DNA of 64,000 bases from Fibrobacter sp. (GTDB taxonomy: Bacteria; Fibrobacterota; Fibrobacteria; Fibrobacterales; Fibrobacteraceae). Both the position numbers and the translations under genes were made by a program. Positions 31,714 through 41,500 of the stretch are shown here, piece after piece. The notes under the pieces are model-generated. The model saw only the letters and a program-made list of their open reading frames with translations. It did no database searches and was not told where the DNA came from. Position 1 is the first letter of the stretch; each line of letters starts with the position of its first letter. Location of the stretch: assembly GCA_024398955.1 (NCBI GenBank), contig JAKSIG010000010.1:18629-82628 (forward strand). The letters are read 5' to 3'.

Positions 31714-32406
31714 ATGGAATACATCGCAATCGCACTCTCACTCGTTGCAGTGATCTTGAGCATCGTTATCCTGACTAAGGTTAACAAGCTCCTTACTATG
31801 CTTCGTACCCCGATTTTCAAGAAGCTCACACCGGACATGAACTTGAAGCCCAACTCCCGCCGCCCGATCAGCGCTCAGGAAATGGCTCAGCGCGGTGAAC
31901 GCAACAACAAGGAAAATCGCCAGAAGGAAAATAAGGAACGTCCTGCAAAGGAAAATCGCGAAAACCGCGAAGCAAAGGCCGCCGCTCCCGCTGCTCAGCA
32001 GCCGGCTGGCCGTAACGAACAGCGCTCTGAACGCAATGACCGTGGCAACCGCCGCGATCGTCGTGACCGTCAGGATCGCCCCCGTCGTGACTTCAATGCA
32101 AACGCTGCTGCTCCTGCAGAAGCCGCTGCACCTGCAGTAGAAGCTGCCGCTCCTGCCGCCGCCGAAGCTCCTGTCGCTGAACAGGCTGCTCGCCGTCCTC
32201 TCGCTCCCCGTATCCCGGTTGAAACTCCGGCTGCTCCCGCCGCTGCCCCCGTTGCTGCACCTGCAGCACCTGCAGTTGCTGCCGCTCCCGCAGTTTCTGA
32301 CGATGATATCGCTCCGGTCGAGACCACTTTCGATCCGTCCAAGGTTCGCTATGGCCGCCGCAACGTGATCAAGAAGGCTCCGGAACTCTCTGACGACGAA
32401 GCTTAA
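31714..32406 (+). CDS. Membrane-anchored Arg/Ala/Pro-rich protein, unknown function
   Basis: This 230-aa protein has one N-terminal membrane helix (IAIALSLVAVILSIVILTKV) and then a long low-complexity region. Residues about 60-130 are Asn/Lys/Glu/Arg-rich with RG and RD repeats (SERNDRGNRRDRRDRQDR), as in RNA-binding disordered tails. Residues about 135-205 are Ala/Pro-rich. The end is acidic (ELSDDEA). The function is unknown. GAGGTG at 31702-31707 supports ATG 31714. The gene sits directly behind a strongly folded leader. Confidence 0.75.
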   Translation: MEYIAIALSLVAVILSIVILTKVNKLLTMLRTPIFKKLTPDMNLKPNSRRPISAQEMAQRGERNNKENRQKENKERPAKENRENREAKAAAPAAQQPAGRNEQRSERNDRGNRRDRRDRQDRPRRDFNANAAAPAEAAAPAVEAAAPAAAEAPVAEQAARRPLAPRIPVETPAAPAAAPVAAPAAPAVAAAPAVSDDDIAPVETTFDPSKVRYGRRNVIKKAPELSDDEA

Positions 32407-32437
32407 TTAGCGTTACGCTAAAGCAAAAAGCTTAACG

Positions 32438-32472
32438 AAAAAAATCCCTCGCAGAAATGCGGGGGATTTTTT
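32438..32472 (+). terminator. Terminator, repeated form (copy A)
   Basis: The hairpin AATCCCTCGCA-GAAA-TGCGGGGGATT with A- and T-runs occurs almost identically at 57261-57294 after the cellulase gene. Both are preceded by AAAGCTTAA or a close variant. Confidence 0.85.
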
Positions 32473-32600
32473 CAGTTATGAATTACGAGATATGAATTAC
32501 GAGATATGAATTACGAGATATGAATTACGAGATATGAGTTATGAGATATGAATTACGAGAAGACGTTACTTTATAATTCGTAATTCATAATTCATAACTG
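32473..32600. repeat. Tandem 14-bp repeats with 13-bp terminal inverted repeats
   Basis: Six units of ATGAATTACGAGAT (one degenerate) run from 32478 to 32560. After a short spacer, the inverted sequence ATTCGTAATTCATAATTCAT follows. CAGTTATGAATTA (32473-32485) and TAATTCATAACTG (32588-32600) are exact inverted ends, so the whole element can fold into a long hairpin. Related copies lie at 34042-34068 and 34819-34910. Confidence 0.85.
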
Positions 32601-32617
32601 AATTCTAGGCCGTCGGA

Positions 32618-33307
32618 CTAGAATTCTATGAGGCCCTTTTCTTCATCGGCGAGAATCACCTTGGTAGCCATGTCTACGAACAGACCGTGGCCAACGATAC
32701 CAACGATGTGTTCCAGGTCGCGGGCCAGCTTGTCGGCATCGGCGATGGGGGGGAACTTGGCGTCGGCAATGAGGTTGCCGGAATCACTGATGACCGGACC
32801 ATCCTTGCCGGGTGCACCCATGCGAACCTTGACTTCGCCGCCAAGCTTCTTGACTCGTTCGGTGACAACAGCGATTGCGCCCGGGATGATTTCCAGAGGT
32901 ACGGCGAACTTGGTGCCCAGCTGGCTTACCTTTTTGCCGCTGTCTGCAATAATCACGTAGTTGTCTGTCATGGAAGCAACGATCTTTTCCAGCAGGTGGG
33001 CTGCGCCGCGACCCTTGATCAGGTTGCGGTTGTCGTCAATTTCGTCGGCGCCATCGATAACCATATCCAGGTGGGAAACTTCGCCCATTTCCTTCAGGGG
33101 GATGCCCAATGCACGACATTGCAGAGTGGTGCTCCAGCTAGTAGAAACGCCAACCACCTTGATACCTTCGGTCTTGATGCGTTCTGCAAGACGGTTCACC
33201 ATGTGGGCGGCAGTGCTGCCTGTACCAAGGCCAACGGTCATGCCGTCCTTGATCATGTCTGCAGCGCGAACGCCTGCGGCTTTCTTCAGTTCATCCATGT
33301 TGGCCAT
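32618..33307 (-). CDS. rpiA: Ribose-5-phosphate isomerase A
   Basis: This 229-aa enzyme interconverts ribose-5-phosphate and ribulose-5-phosphate in the pentose phosphate pathway. Family motifs: VGLGTGSTAAHMV, VIDGADEIDDNRNLIKGRGAA with the catalytic Asp and Glu, ADSGKKV, and GIVGHGLFVDMA. AGGAG ends right at the first ATG (33316) and is spaced 9 bases from the second (33307), so 33307 is the likely start; it also overlaps the upstream stop as TAATG. Confidence 0.95.
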   Translation of the reverse strand: MANMDELKKAAGVRAADMIKDGMTVGLGTGSTAAHMVNRLAERIKTEGIKVVGVSTSWSTTLQCRALGIPLKEMGEVSHLDMVIDGADEIDDNRNLIKGRGAAHLLEKIVASMTDNYVIIADSGKKVSQLGTKFAVPLEIIPGAIAVVTERVKKLGGEVKVRMGAPGKDGPVISDSGNLIADAKFPPIADADKLARDLEHIVGIVGHGLFVDMATKVILADEEKGLIEF

Positions 33308-33939
33308 TATCGCCATCTCCTGTTGAAATTATCGGGATTATTAAGATCTTCTTCGTCGAATTCGCCAAAGCCACCCTGCTCGTCAAATTCATCCTTGTCG
33401 GGGAATCCGCTTTCAAGTTCCGTAAAGCTTGGGGTGTCTACGGCTATAACCTGAACGTCGAATGTCAGGTCCTTTCCTGCGAAGGGGTGGTTACCGTCTA
33501 CGACAACAGTTTCCTTACGGATTTCCTTGATGGTGTAGATCCCGTCGGCGTCGTTATCGTCGTCGCCATCCAGGTTCAGCCCGTCTACAAATTCATCAGC
33601 TGTTTCGGGCAGCTGGAATTCACGGATGTCTTCGTCCTGGTACATTTCCAGTTCCATTCCCAGCCAGATTTCTCCGACTTCCTTCAGCTCCTCCTTGGGA
33701 ACTTCTAGAATCAAGTCATTGCGGAAAAGTCCGTAACCCATTTCTGCATCGATGTCAATTGAAAACTTTTCGCCAACGTGGCGGCCACAGAGGGCGTTCT
33801 CCAGTCCGGGGATAATGTTGTTGTATCCGTGGATGTACACGAAGGGGTGGGTGGCCGGCACTTCTTCTAGAATTTTGCCGGTTCTTTCCATTAATGTGTA
33901 GGCAATGCTGACTTTCAGCTTGTCTTGAACTATTTCCAT
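33307..33939 (-). CDS. FKBP-type peptidyl-prolyl isomerase (SlyD-like)
   Basis: This 210-aa cytoplasmic PPIase/chaperone has the SlyD-type FKBP core: SIAYTLMERTGKILEE, FVYIHGYNNIIPGLENAL, and the insert-flanking VDGNHPFAGKDLTFDVQV. Residues 75-130 form the insert-in-flap region, acidic here (DGDDDNDADG). The C-terminus is Asp/Glu/Asn-rich with no His-rich metal tail, unlike E. coli SlyD. ATG 33939 is preferred over 33948 because MEIVQDKLKV is the usual N-terminus. It is coupled to rpiA. Confidence 0.85.
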   Translation of the reverse strand: MEIVQDKLKVSIAYTLMERTGKILEEVPATHPFVYIHGYNNIIPGLENALCGRHVGEKFSIDIDAEMGYGLFRNDLILEVPKEELKEVGEIWLGMELEMYQDEDIREFQLPETADEFVDGLNLDGDDDNDADGIYTIKEIRKETVVVDGNHPFAGKDLTFDVQVIAVDTPSFTELESGFPDKDEFDEQGGFGEFDEEDLNNPDNFNRRWR

Positions 33940-34082
33940 ACAGAACAAAGATAGATTTTTAGCCCTGTTTTTTGGGTTGAAAAGTTTAATTGTCGGTCAA
34001 ATTAGAGTAAAAAAACAAATAAAACACTAAACAAACTCTAATAATTTGTAACTCATATCTCATAATTATATAAATTAGGCCC

Positions 34083-34811
34083 ATGCTATACGGAATTTGC
34101 TCTGATATCCATTCTAACGCTGTTGCCTTTGAGGCTGTACTTCAGTCTATGAAAGACAATGGGGTTGAACGGAAGGTTTGTCTTGGTGACTTGGTGGGCT
34201 ATGGCGCAGACCCCAATGAATGCGTACGTCTGGCTCGCGAGAATATGGATATTTGCATTATTGGTAACCATGATAGTGTGGCTATCAAGCACGAATCTAG
34301 CGAGGGATTTAATCCCTATGCCAAGCAGGCTATTGAATGGACTCAGAACAACTTGTCCAAGGATTCCGTAGAATTCATGAGAAGCTTGCCCTATATCAAG
34401 GAAGAAAACGACATCTGCTTTGTTCATGCTTCGCCCCTAAGTCCAGCAGACTGGGTGTATGTAACCGAGCTTGAAGATGCGCTGGACGCCTTCGATCACT
34501 TTGTCGGTCGCTACTGCTTTGTGGGCCATACCCACAGTCCTGTGATTGTGGCTAGCCGCCCCATGGCCATTCCCAAGATTCTGGACGAGTATGAATATAC
34601 CATCGAGAATACGGAACGCCTGTTGGTGAACGTTGGCAGCGTCGGCCAGCCCCGCGACCGCGACCCCCGCTCCTGCTGGTGCCTTCTGGATACGGATACC
34701 AAGTGCGTCCGCATCATTCGCGTAGATTACGACATCTTTGAGACTCAGGAGCGTATGCGCAAGGCCGACATGCCAAACTTCCTTATCGACCGCCTAGCGG
34801 TAGGCCGCTAG
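34083..34811 (+). CDS. Metallophosphoesterase (YfcE/Calcineurin-like type)
   Basis: This 242-aa protein has the metallophosphoesterase motifs CSDIHSN (motif I), LGDLVGYGADP (II), IIGNHDS (III), VHASP (IV) and GHTHSP (V), with all metal ligands present. Family members hydrolyse phosphodiesters or dinucleoside polyphosphates; the substrate is not evident. The segment NVGSVGQPRDRDPRSCW is common to this bacterial subgroup. Confidence 0.88.
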   Translation: MLYGICSDIHSNAVAFEAVLQSMKDNGVERKVCLGDLVGYGADPNECVRLARENMDICIIGNHDSVAIKHESSEGFNPYAKQAIEWTQNNLSKDSVEFMRSLPYIKEENDICFVHASPLSPADWVYVTELEDALDAFDHFVGRYCFVGHTHSPVIVASRPMAIPKILDEYEYTIENTERLLVNVGSVGQPRDRDPRSCWCLLDTDTKCVRIIRVDYDIFETQERMRKADMPNFLIDRLAVGR

Positions 34812-34818
34812 CGCGACC

Positions 34819-34910
34819 AATTACAAAGTACGAAATATGAATTATGAGATTATAATCGCGGCTTTGCCGCCTTGCTTTATCTTGTAATTCGTAATTCATA
34901 AATCATAATT
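34819..34910. repeat. Dispersed ATGAATTATGAGAT-type inverted repeat
   Basis: The arm around ATATGAATTATGAGATTATA (34834-34853) faces GTAATTCGTAATTCATAAAT (34884-34903) across a GC-rich centre (CGGCTTTGCCG). It is related to the tandem element at 32473-32600 and to a half-copy at 34042-34068. Confidence 0.7.
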
Positions 34911-34920
34911 ATCGAAGATC

Positions 34921-35382
34921 ATGAAGTGGGTTTTAGCAGTATTTGGTAAGGCAGGTTCGCCTTTTGTTGCCGACGAAGTTGATAAGTATGTGAAGCGCCT
35001 TCGTGGGGGTGCCATACCTCTGGAGGTCGTCGAACTTAAAGAATCCAAGCTGGATGATCGCCTGCAGTCCCTTGCTCAGGAAGCAGCCCTGTTCGAAAAG
35101 AAATTCCCCAAGAGCGATTTTAAACGCGTTATTTTGTCTGAAGAAGGCAAGCTGATGGATACGGTAAAGCTTTCCGATACCCTTCGCGACCGCTTTCCCG
35201 GAAACGTCGTGTTCCTGATCGGTTCTGCCTACGGTATCGACGAGAACCTGAAGAAAACTGCGGATATGCTGCTATCTCTGTCTCCGCTGACTTTTACCCA
35301 TGACCATGCCCGCATTATTTTTGCGGAGCAGCTTTACAGGGCTCAAATGGTGATGCAGAACCATCCTTATCACCATCGATAG
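34921..35382 (+). CDS. rlmH: 23S rRNA pseudouridine-1915 N3-methyltransferase
   Basis: This 153-aa SPOUT methyltransferase modifies position 1915 in helix 69 of 23S rRNA. Signature segments are VILSEEGKLMDT, VVFLIGSAYGIDENL (the SAM-binding knot) and the C-terminus LTFTHDHARIIFAEQLYRAQ followed by the terminal HPYHHR. Length is exactly that of the family. Confidence 0.94.
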   Translation: MKWVLAVFGKAGSPFVADEVDKYVKRLRGGAIPLEVVELKESKLDDRLQSLAQEAALFEKKFPKSDFKRVILSEEGKLMDTVKLSDTLRDRFPGNVVFLIGSAYGIDENLKKTADMLLSLSPLTFTHDHARIIFAEQLYRAQMVMQNHPYHHR

Positions 35383-35460
35383 CCGAAAAGTAATCTTTTT
35401 AGAATAACTTTTTTTTCAAGAAAATCGCTTTTTTTTATTGAAACTTTTATATTCCTGCAT

Positions 35461-36570
35461 ATGGGAAACGAAATTTTTGAAAATCACTTCGAGTATTTTA
35501 TTGCGCATAATGAACGCAAGATGAATGGCGTTTTTTGCCGGATTCTGTGGTACTGCTGTTTTGTAGGTCCTGCCATTGCTATCGGTGTTCTTTGCGATGC
35601 CTTTCCAGATGTTAGTTATGGAGCATGTCTACAGACGCTCTTGGTCTCCTTGACTTTTGCCATTGGCCATACCGTTTTATACAAGTTTAAGCCCGAAAGC
35701 CCTGTAATCAAGTACATTGGTCTCGTCGGTACCCTCATTACGCTGTATACCATGTGCGTCGACCATATCGGCATTTATTTGAGCTACTTCTTTGTTCCCA
35801 TGACAAGCCTGTTGTACTGCAGCCGCAAAACTTTTATCTCAATGTGTGTCCTGGGTTATGCGATGCTCCTGATTAGCAACTGGCAAATTGCGGAATATTC
35901 TGCAAACCTTAGGGTTGATATCGAGGCTGTGCCCTGGTTTATTGGTCGTGTCGGTGGCGAAACAATCGAGTTCCTGGTAATGTTTGCAAGTGGCTTTGTC
36001 ATTAATACGGTTATGATGCAGCACCTCAGGACCATGTACCTTAGTGAAGTCAGTCTCAACAAGACCGAACGCGAAGCCTACTCCGATCAGCTTACGGGCC
36101 TTTGGAATCGCCGCTATATGGACCGTGCCTTTGACAAGTATGTAGTGGTGCAGCACAATGCGGGAGCACTTCTTGTGGTGGACATGGATCACATGAAGTT
36201 TGTCAATGATTCCTATGGTCATCTGGAAGGAGACCGCGCCCTTAAGTTGTTTGCAAATATCCTTCGTAAAACATTCAGTAAGTCAGAATTGGCAACGGTC
36301 TGCCGTTTTGGTGGTGACGAATTCGTTATCCTGCTTCCCAATGTGCAGACTGTTTCTGACCTGAGCCTTTGCATTAGCCAGCTGATGGCCTCTACGGATG
36401 AAGCATTCTGCAATGATGATAAGCTTAATGCCATTAACATTTCCGTGGGTGCGGCATTCACTAACGAATTTGACATGAATTACCAGGCGGTTTTTGATCG
36501 GGCGGATAAGGCCTTGTACGACGTGAAAAAGTCTGGTCGAAACAGCTATCAGATTTATACGGAATCTTAG
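35461..36570 (+). CDS. Diguanylate cyclase with N-terminal membrane domain
   Basis: This 369-aa protein has five or six membrane helices in the first 190 residues (MASE-like sensor) and a GGDEF domain from about 205: DQLTGLWNRRYMD, DMDHMKFVNDSYGHLEGD and the active loop RFGGDEFVILL near 284. It should make cyclic di-GMP, which in many bacteria controls adhesion. The residues five positions before GGDEF read SELA, not RxxD, so the inhibitory I-site is missing. The gene is followed by a terminator and then by the giant surface-protein operon. Confidence 0.9.
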   Translation: MGNEIFENHFEYFIAHNERKMNGVFCRILWYCCFVGPAIAIGVLCDAFPDVSYGACLQTLLVSLTFAIGHTVLYKFKPESPVIKYIGLVGTLITLYTMCVDHIGIYLSYFFVPMTSLLYCSRKTFISMCVLGYAMLLISNWQIAEYSANLRVDIEAVPWFIGRVGGETIEFLVMFASGFVINTVMMQHLRTMYLSEVSLNKTEREAYSDQLTGLWNRRYMDRAFDKYVVVQHNAGALLVVDMDHMKFVNDSYGHLEGDRALKLFANILRKTFSKSELATVCRFGGDEFVILLPNVQTVSDLSLCISQLMASTDEAFCNDDKLNAINISVGAAFTNEFDMNYQAVFDRADKALYDVKKSGRNSYQIYTES

Positions 36571-36612
36571 TTTTACGAACTGTGAAAAAATAGCCTTATT
36601 GGCCGTAGAAAG

Positions 36613-36638
36613 CTCCCGATTTAAGCGGGAGTTTTTTT
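36613..36638 (+). terminator. Terminator after the diguanylate cyclase
   Basis: CTCCCG (36613-36618) pairs with CGGGAG (36626-36631), followed by a seven-base T-run. It separates the cyclase from the following three-gene operon. Confidence 0.85.
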
Positions 36639-36704
36639 GTTTAAAATTACAAATAACTTGCAATTTCTAAATTTGTCGCGATTTTTCTTTACCTAGGGCT
36701 TTTT

Positions 36705-38549
36705 ATGTCTAAAAGAATTTCGCTTTTTTTAGTGCTTGTTTGCATGCTTGTCTTGCAGTCCTTTGCAGCTACTGCGGGAACTGCCGTCGTTCGGTATCGC
36801 GAAGGCGATGTAGAACGCACAAAGGGTGGTGAATCCAACTGGAAAATGCTGATGGTGGGCCAGAAGGTAAGCCCTAAGGATACCGTAAAATCTGCTTTGG
36901 AATCCCAGGCGACTTTGGGACTGAAAGATGGTTCCATGATTACCATTACCGAAAACTCCTTCATCGCGCTTTCCGAAATGATGGAAGAAGATGGCTCCTA
37001 CCGCACTACGGTGGACGTGATTACGGGGCAGCTTGTTTTCGCTGTTCAGAAACAGGAGCGAAATTCTGAATTCAAGTTTAAGACAGGAGTCATGGCAGCT
37101 GCAATTCGTGGCACCGAAGGTTGTATTTCTGGCAACGTACATGGTCTTGTGGGTTTAAAGAATGGGGCTCTGCAAATTGACTTGTTCTCTGGGGAAAAGG
37201 CTCTGATTCGTGGAGGCCAGGTCGCTTTTAAGTTGGATTCCCTAATTGTCCTGAATCTTCGTTCTGCCGGGGATCCTGACTTTCATAAGCGGTTATCGGC
37301 AATTCTAGAAGATACGACCTTTGTTCGCGAGGATTTGATTAAGCGTATTCAGGAAGAAGATGCTGCCTACCAGGAACTCCTGACTGTGGCCCGTAAGGAT
37401 GCCAAGTGCTTTTTCGAAGCCCTTCCCGATACCGTCCATTCTCAGGAAATCAGAATACATGGCCGCTGTGCCGCAGGCTCCAAGGTGAACTTCTATGGCG
37501 AATGGATCCAGCTGGATGACGAAGGCAAGTTCCTGCAGACCGTAACGCTGGATTCTGTGGCTGTTGGTGAAAAGCGCTTTAAGTTGACTTGTTCCAACGG
37601 ACGTGTGAATTTTGACTGTGCCGAGGCAATGACCTACTATAAGCCGGCCGAGGCCTTGTTCCAGAATACCTACGTCCTGACATCTCCGGTTCCTGCAACC
37701 GTATGCGAAGATGGCCTTGTTGTAGAAGGAACCTATCAGGTGAAGGATTCCCTGGCAACGCTGTTCCTGAATGTGGGGGATGTCTACAAGTCTTCTAACT
37801 TGATAAAGATTGCCGATGGGGAATCTCATCCCTTTGCCCAGAATGTTACGCTTTCGGATCGCAATGGTCTGTGGAATGTTAAGACCGCATCCTTGGAATT
37901 TGAGGTTGGTGGCATCAAGGACGTACGCGAGATTCCTCTGAAAATAGACCATACATGTCGTGGAGTTAACCAGAATCCTCCTGCCTTGCAGTTTATCGGA
38001 TATGATTCCTTAGCCTGTAAGGCGAACATCGCCATTGGCAACAGTCAGGATGATATGGGAATTTTCAAGGTGGACATTGATAACATGGGAGGAAAGTCTA
38101 CCATTGTCGAAAAGAATATGACAACCAAGGTCAGCCTTAAACCAGGAATTCACGATTACGAATTCATTGCCGAAGACCAGGCGGGGAACGTGGCCTCGAT
38201 TTCTAGAACTTTAGGCTGTTTCCCAAATAAGTTTTTTAGCGTTAAAATTGACGGAGGTAACGGCAATGAGGTTGTCTGGGGTGGGCTTCAGGCCTATCCG
38301 GGCGGAAAGAAGGCCCCCATTCAGAGGACTCTTCGATTTTCTATCGACTTGCCCAACGAAAATGAAGTTTACAGCGTTATGGTCCGTCAGAATGGAAGAG
38401 TTATCCTGAAGGAAATTTTAACTCAGATTGCTTCTCTGGATTATGAAGTCCCCGTGGAACTTATGCCCAGAAAGAACAAGCTTGAAATTATTGTAAAGCA
38501 CAAGAGTGGCTATGTTGCAACCGCAACCAAGATTTATGAGGTTAAGTAA
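36705..38549 (+). CDS. Exported FecR-domain protein
   Basis: This 614-aa protein has a signal peptide (LFLVLVCMLVLQSFA). Residues about 25-165 resemble a FecR domain: VVRYREGDVERTKGGESNW, VKSALESQATLGLKDGSMIT and TGVMAAAIRGTEGCISGNV. There is no membrane anchor or sigma factor gene nearby, so this is not the FecIR signalling type but the periplasmic or surface form seen in some large exported proteins. The C-terminal 350 residues have Ig-like strand patterns and several Cys (KLTCSNGRVNFDC). It is the first gene of the operon with the barrel and GLUG genes; its stop overlaps the next start. Confidence 0.78.
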   Translation: MSKRISLFLVLVCMLVLQSFAATAGTAVVRYREGDVERTKGGESNWKMLMVGQKVSPKDTVKSALESQATLGLKDGSMITITENSFIALSEMMEEDGSYRTTVDVITGQLVFAVQKQERNSEFKFKTGVMAAAIRGTEGCISGNVHGLVGLKNGALQIDLFSGEKALIRGGQVAFKLDSLIVLNLRSAGDPDFHKRLSAILEDTTFVREDLIKRIQEEDAAYQELLTVARKDAKCFFEALPDTVHSQEIRIHGRCAAGSKVNFYGEWIQLDDEGKFLQTVTLDSVAVGEKRFKLTCSNGRVNFDCAEAMTYYKPAEALFQNTYVLTSPVPATVCEDGLVVEGTYQVKDSLATLFLNVGDVYKSSNLIKIADGESHPFAQNVTLSDRNGLWNVKTASLEFEVGGIKDVREIPLKIDHTCRGVNQNPPALQFIGYDSLACKANIAIGNSQDDMGIFKVDIDNMGGKSTIVEKNMTTKVSLKPGIHDYEFIAEDQAGNVASISRTLGCFPNKFFSVKIDGGNGNEVVWGGLQAYPGGKKAPIQRTLRFSIDLPNENEVYSVMVRQNGRVILKEILTQIASLDYEVPVELMPRKNKLEIIVKHKSGYVATATKIYEVK

Positions 38550-41500
38550 TGAATAAGCTTTTGTTTGCCTTGACCTGTGTTGTTGTCGGTTCGGCCCTTG
38601 CCCAGGACACTACGGCTGTTGTCGCACCGGTTGCTCCCGCTCCTGTCGCTTCTGCAACTGATTCTTTGATTCCTGTAAGCTCCAGCAGCGAGGATTCGAC
38701 GATTGTTCCTTCTTCCAGTTCGCAGGATTCCCTTGTCGTTGCTGAATCTTCTAGTTCCGAACAGATCGCTTTGTCAAGCTCCGAACAGATTGTAGATTCC
38801 ACTGATTCTCTTTCGGTATCGTCAAGCTCTATTGAACAATCCAGCTCAAGCATAGAAGTCATTGAATCTTCAAGCTCTGCACTGTCGTCTAGTTCTATAA
38901 AGATTGAAGTCTCTTACACTGAAATCGGTGGCGAAATCAATGGATTCCTTACGGCAGCCAAGTCGCCCTATAAAGTAACATCCTCGCTGGTCGTTTCTGA
39001 AAACCAGGCTCTGGTTATCGATGCTGGTGTAGAACTTTATTTTGCCGCAGGCTCTGGCCTTGACATTCGTGGGGGAGCCTTTGCTGCCATCGGTAACGAG
39101 GAACGTCCCGTAAAAATGCTGGCTGCCGATTCCACAAAATTGTGGGAAGGCGTAAGGCTCACTGGCGAAGTCCGTGGGGATTTCAACAATGTATCCATTG
39201 AAGGCGCCAGGACGGCCATCGCCCTGGAAAACGCAGGTGCCGATATACTTCATGCATCTGTTGCAAAATCACAGGTCGGCATTTCCCTAAGGAATTCAAA
39301 TGCCAAACTTCTAAATGTCAAAATCCATGGAAATAAGGCGGGAACCATTATTTCTGAAGGCTGCTTCGTCTCTATTGACAACGTGGACTTTACCAAAAAC
39401 GAGACTGCACTTGTCGCTTCAGAAAATACAGAAATCCTGCTTTCCAATGTGAACGTGTCAGACAATAATCTTGGCATTCTGGATATGGAAAACAACATCA
39501 TCAAGGATCGTTCCTTGAAGGTGGAAAAGAACGAAGTCGGCATAGCCTCTGTGGATATCCTGCCTGAAAATCTGAGGGCTGTAACTGCAAACAATTCCCT
39601 GGATGTTTCAAATGCGGCAAAGTCCTTGTACTTGAATCTGCCGGAAGTCGCTGAGAATCCCTACGCAATGTCCTATAGGGCTTCTGCGGTTCCGTCGATT
39701 CAGGCGGCGGAATTGCCCAGGACCTGGCTCTTGACGGGTAATGTCAGCACAGAAATTGGCTATCATCTGGTTTTTACAAATCATAACCACACAAACGGCT
39801 CCTACATTTTCGGGACTGATACCGTAGCACCTGGCGAACGCTACGAAAACTACTTTAAGGTTCCGGGACTTTATAGCCGCTACAATACCTACATGAAGTT
39901 GACTTCTCCCGAAGGCAGAACCTTTGAGTTTTCTACCGATGTTGAAAGCGATCAGTGGAATTCATGGAACGTTCATAACGTCAACTTGACCTATACCGAT
40001 GAAACCCGTAAGGTTGTTCTTGGCGATATGTTCCTGAATGGTGGCGACATCTATATGAATGGCTTAAATCTTTTTGGTGCAGCCTACACGACGGGCTACC
40101 TGAAGAAGGACGATGGCCGCCACGTGTTTGAAACCACAGTCTTTGCTGGCGAAACAAACAAGCCTAAGTTGCTGGGAGATGACAATCCCGACGTGTATAA
40201 CGATGTTATTCAGGATGGAGAAGCCGAAGTTCAGAATGTTGTTGCCGGTGGTCGAGTTACCTGGAATATGCATAAGCGTTTTAGCGGTGCATTAGGCTTT
40301 ATCGGAAGCGAAAGCTATAAGGAAGACCCCTACTTCCGAGATGGAATGTCTGAACGTGTAAATACCATTGATCCCGAGATATCTTCCAGGACTTTCTTTG
40401 CCGAAGGTAACTGGCTTTTCTGGCCTGGAGATATTGAGTTAAACGGACAGGTCGCCTTTGGTTCAGCCGACACCACCGATGCTCAGGCCCAGCGTGCCAT
40501 AGACCGTGTGTTTACTGCTGCTGGACTTTCTGTAGAAAACTTCGCCCTGCTTCGTAAGCTGATGAAGGATGAACAGCTGGTATCTACCTTAAGCCGAAAT
40601 GACCTTGAAGAAATTTTTGGCGATAACAGCACCATGACTTTGAGTGAAATGCGTGAACAACTGCGGTCCTTGTTAAGGAACGCCAGGGAAATCAGCCGCT
40701 CTTATGAAAAACGTGATGGAGATCCATCTGAAATTTCTGGCTGGGATGGTCAGAATGTCGCCGCTCGCGCAGGATTCCGCTGGGGCATAGGCAGAACCAC
40801 GTTAAGTGGGCATTTTAAGTATGTGGGATCTAAATTCTATAGCGCAGGCTCTCCCGACCAGTTAAGCAATTCCCGCCAAATCGATTTTGCTGTCGATCAG
40901 CGTCTATTTGATTTCTGGAGGCTTTCTCTTGGCTATGAACTGAATGTTGAAAATGCAGCTTCCGGAGAAGAGTATAATGTGCTGGGCACAAAGGAAGGCT
41001 CCGTATCAGGATTGCCTTTTGAATCTACCTCTAGTTGGGAACGGGAACATGTCGATGATGAGGACCGTGCTCTATTCATTCATGACATTGTTTTCAGGAA
41101 CTCCTTTAAATTGAGTCTTTTTGATGTCTCGCTCAAGTACAAGTTGAATTTGCGCGACCGCAATCGTGCAATCCATCTCTACTCTGACTATCGTGCCGAA
41201 TCTGGCGTCCTTAAGGATCCGTGGTTTGCTCCTAGCGGAGATAATTCTGTTTATGCCTTCAATAGCAACGGCGATACAGTCAGGGTGGATTCCGCAAGAT
41301 TCGACCAGTATTACGACCTTAGGGATGAGCCGTTCCTGGCCTCGGGCTTTGAGGAACGCCTGCTGAAGCATAGCGTAGAACTGGAACTTTCACTCAAGCT
41401 GAACAAGCATATTGTCCGCTTTGGCGGAGTTTGGATTTATCGAGACGATCTGTCTAAGTTCCGCGAAGATGATTTGCTGGAAGATTTTGAATTTAAGAAT

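Noticed and set aside
32473..32600. CRISPR array
   Set aside because: The 14-bp units are directly adjacent with no unique spacers, and no cas genes are present.
36705..38549. FecR-type anti-sigma signalling system
   Set aside because: No sigma-factor gene, no N-terminal cytoplasmic anti-sigma domain and no transmembrane helix after the signal peptide.
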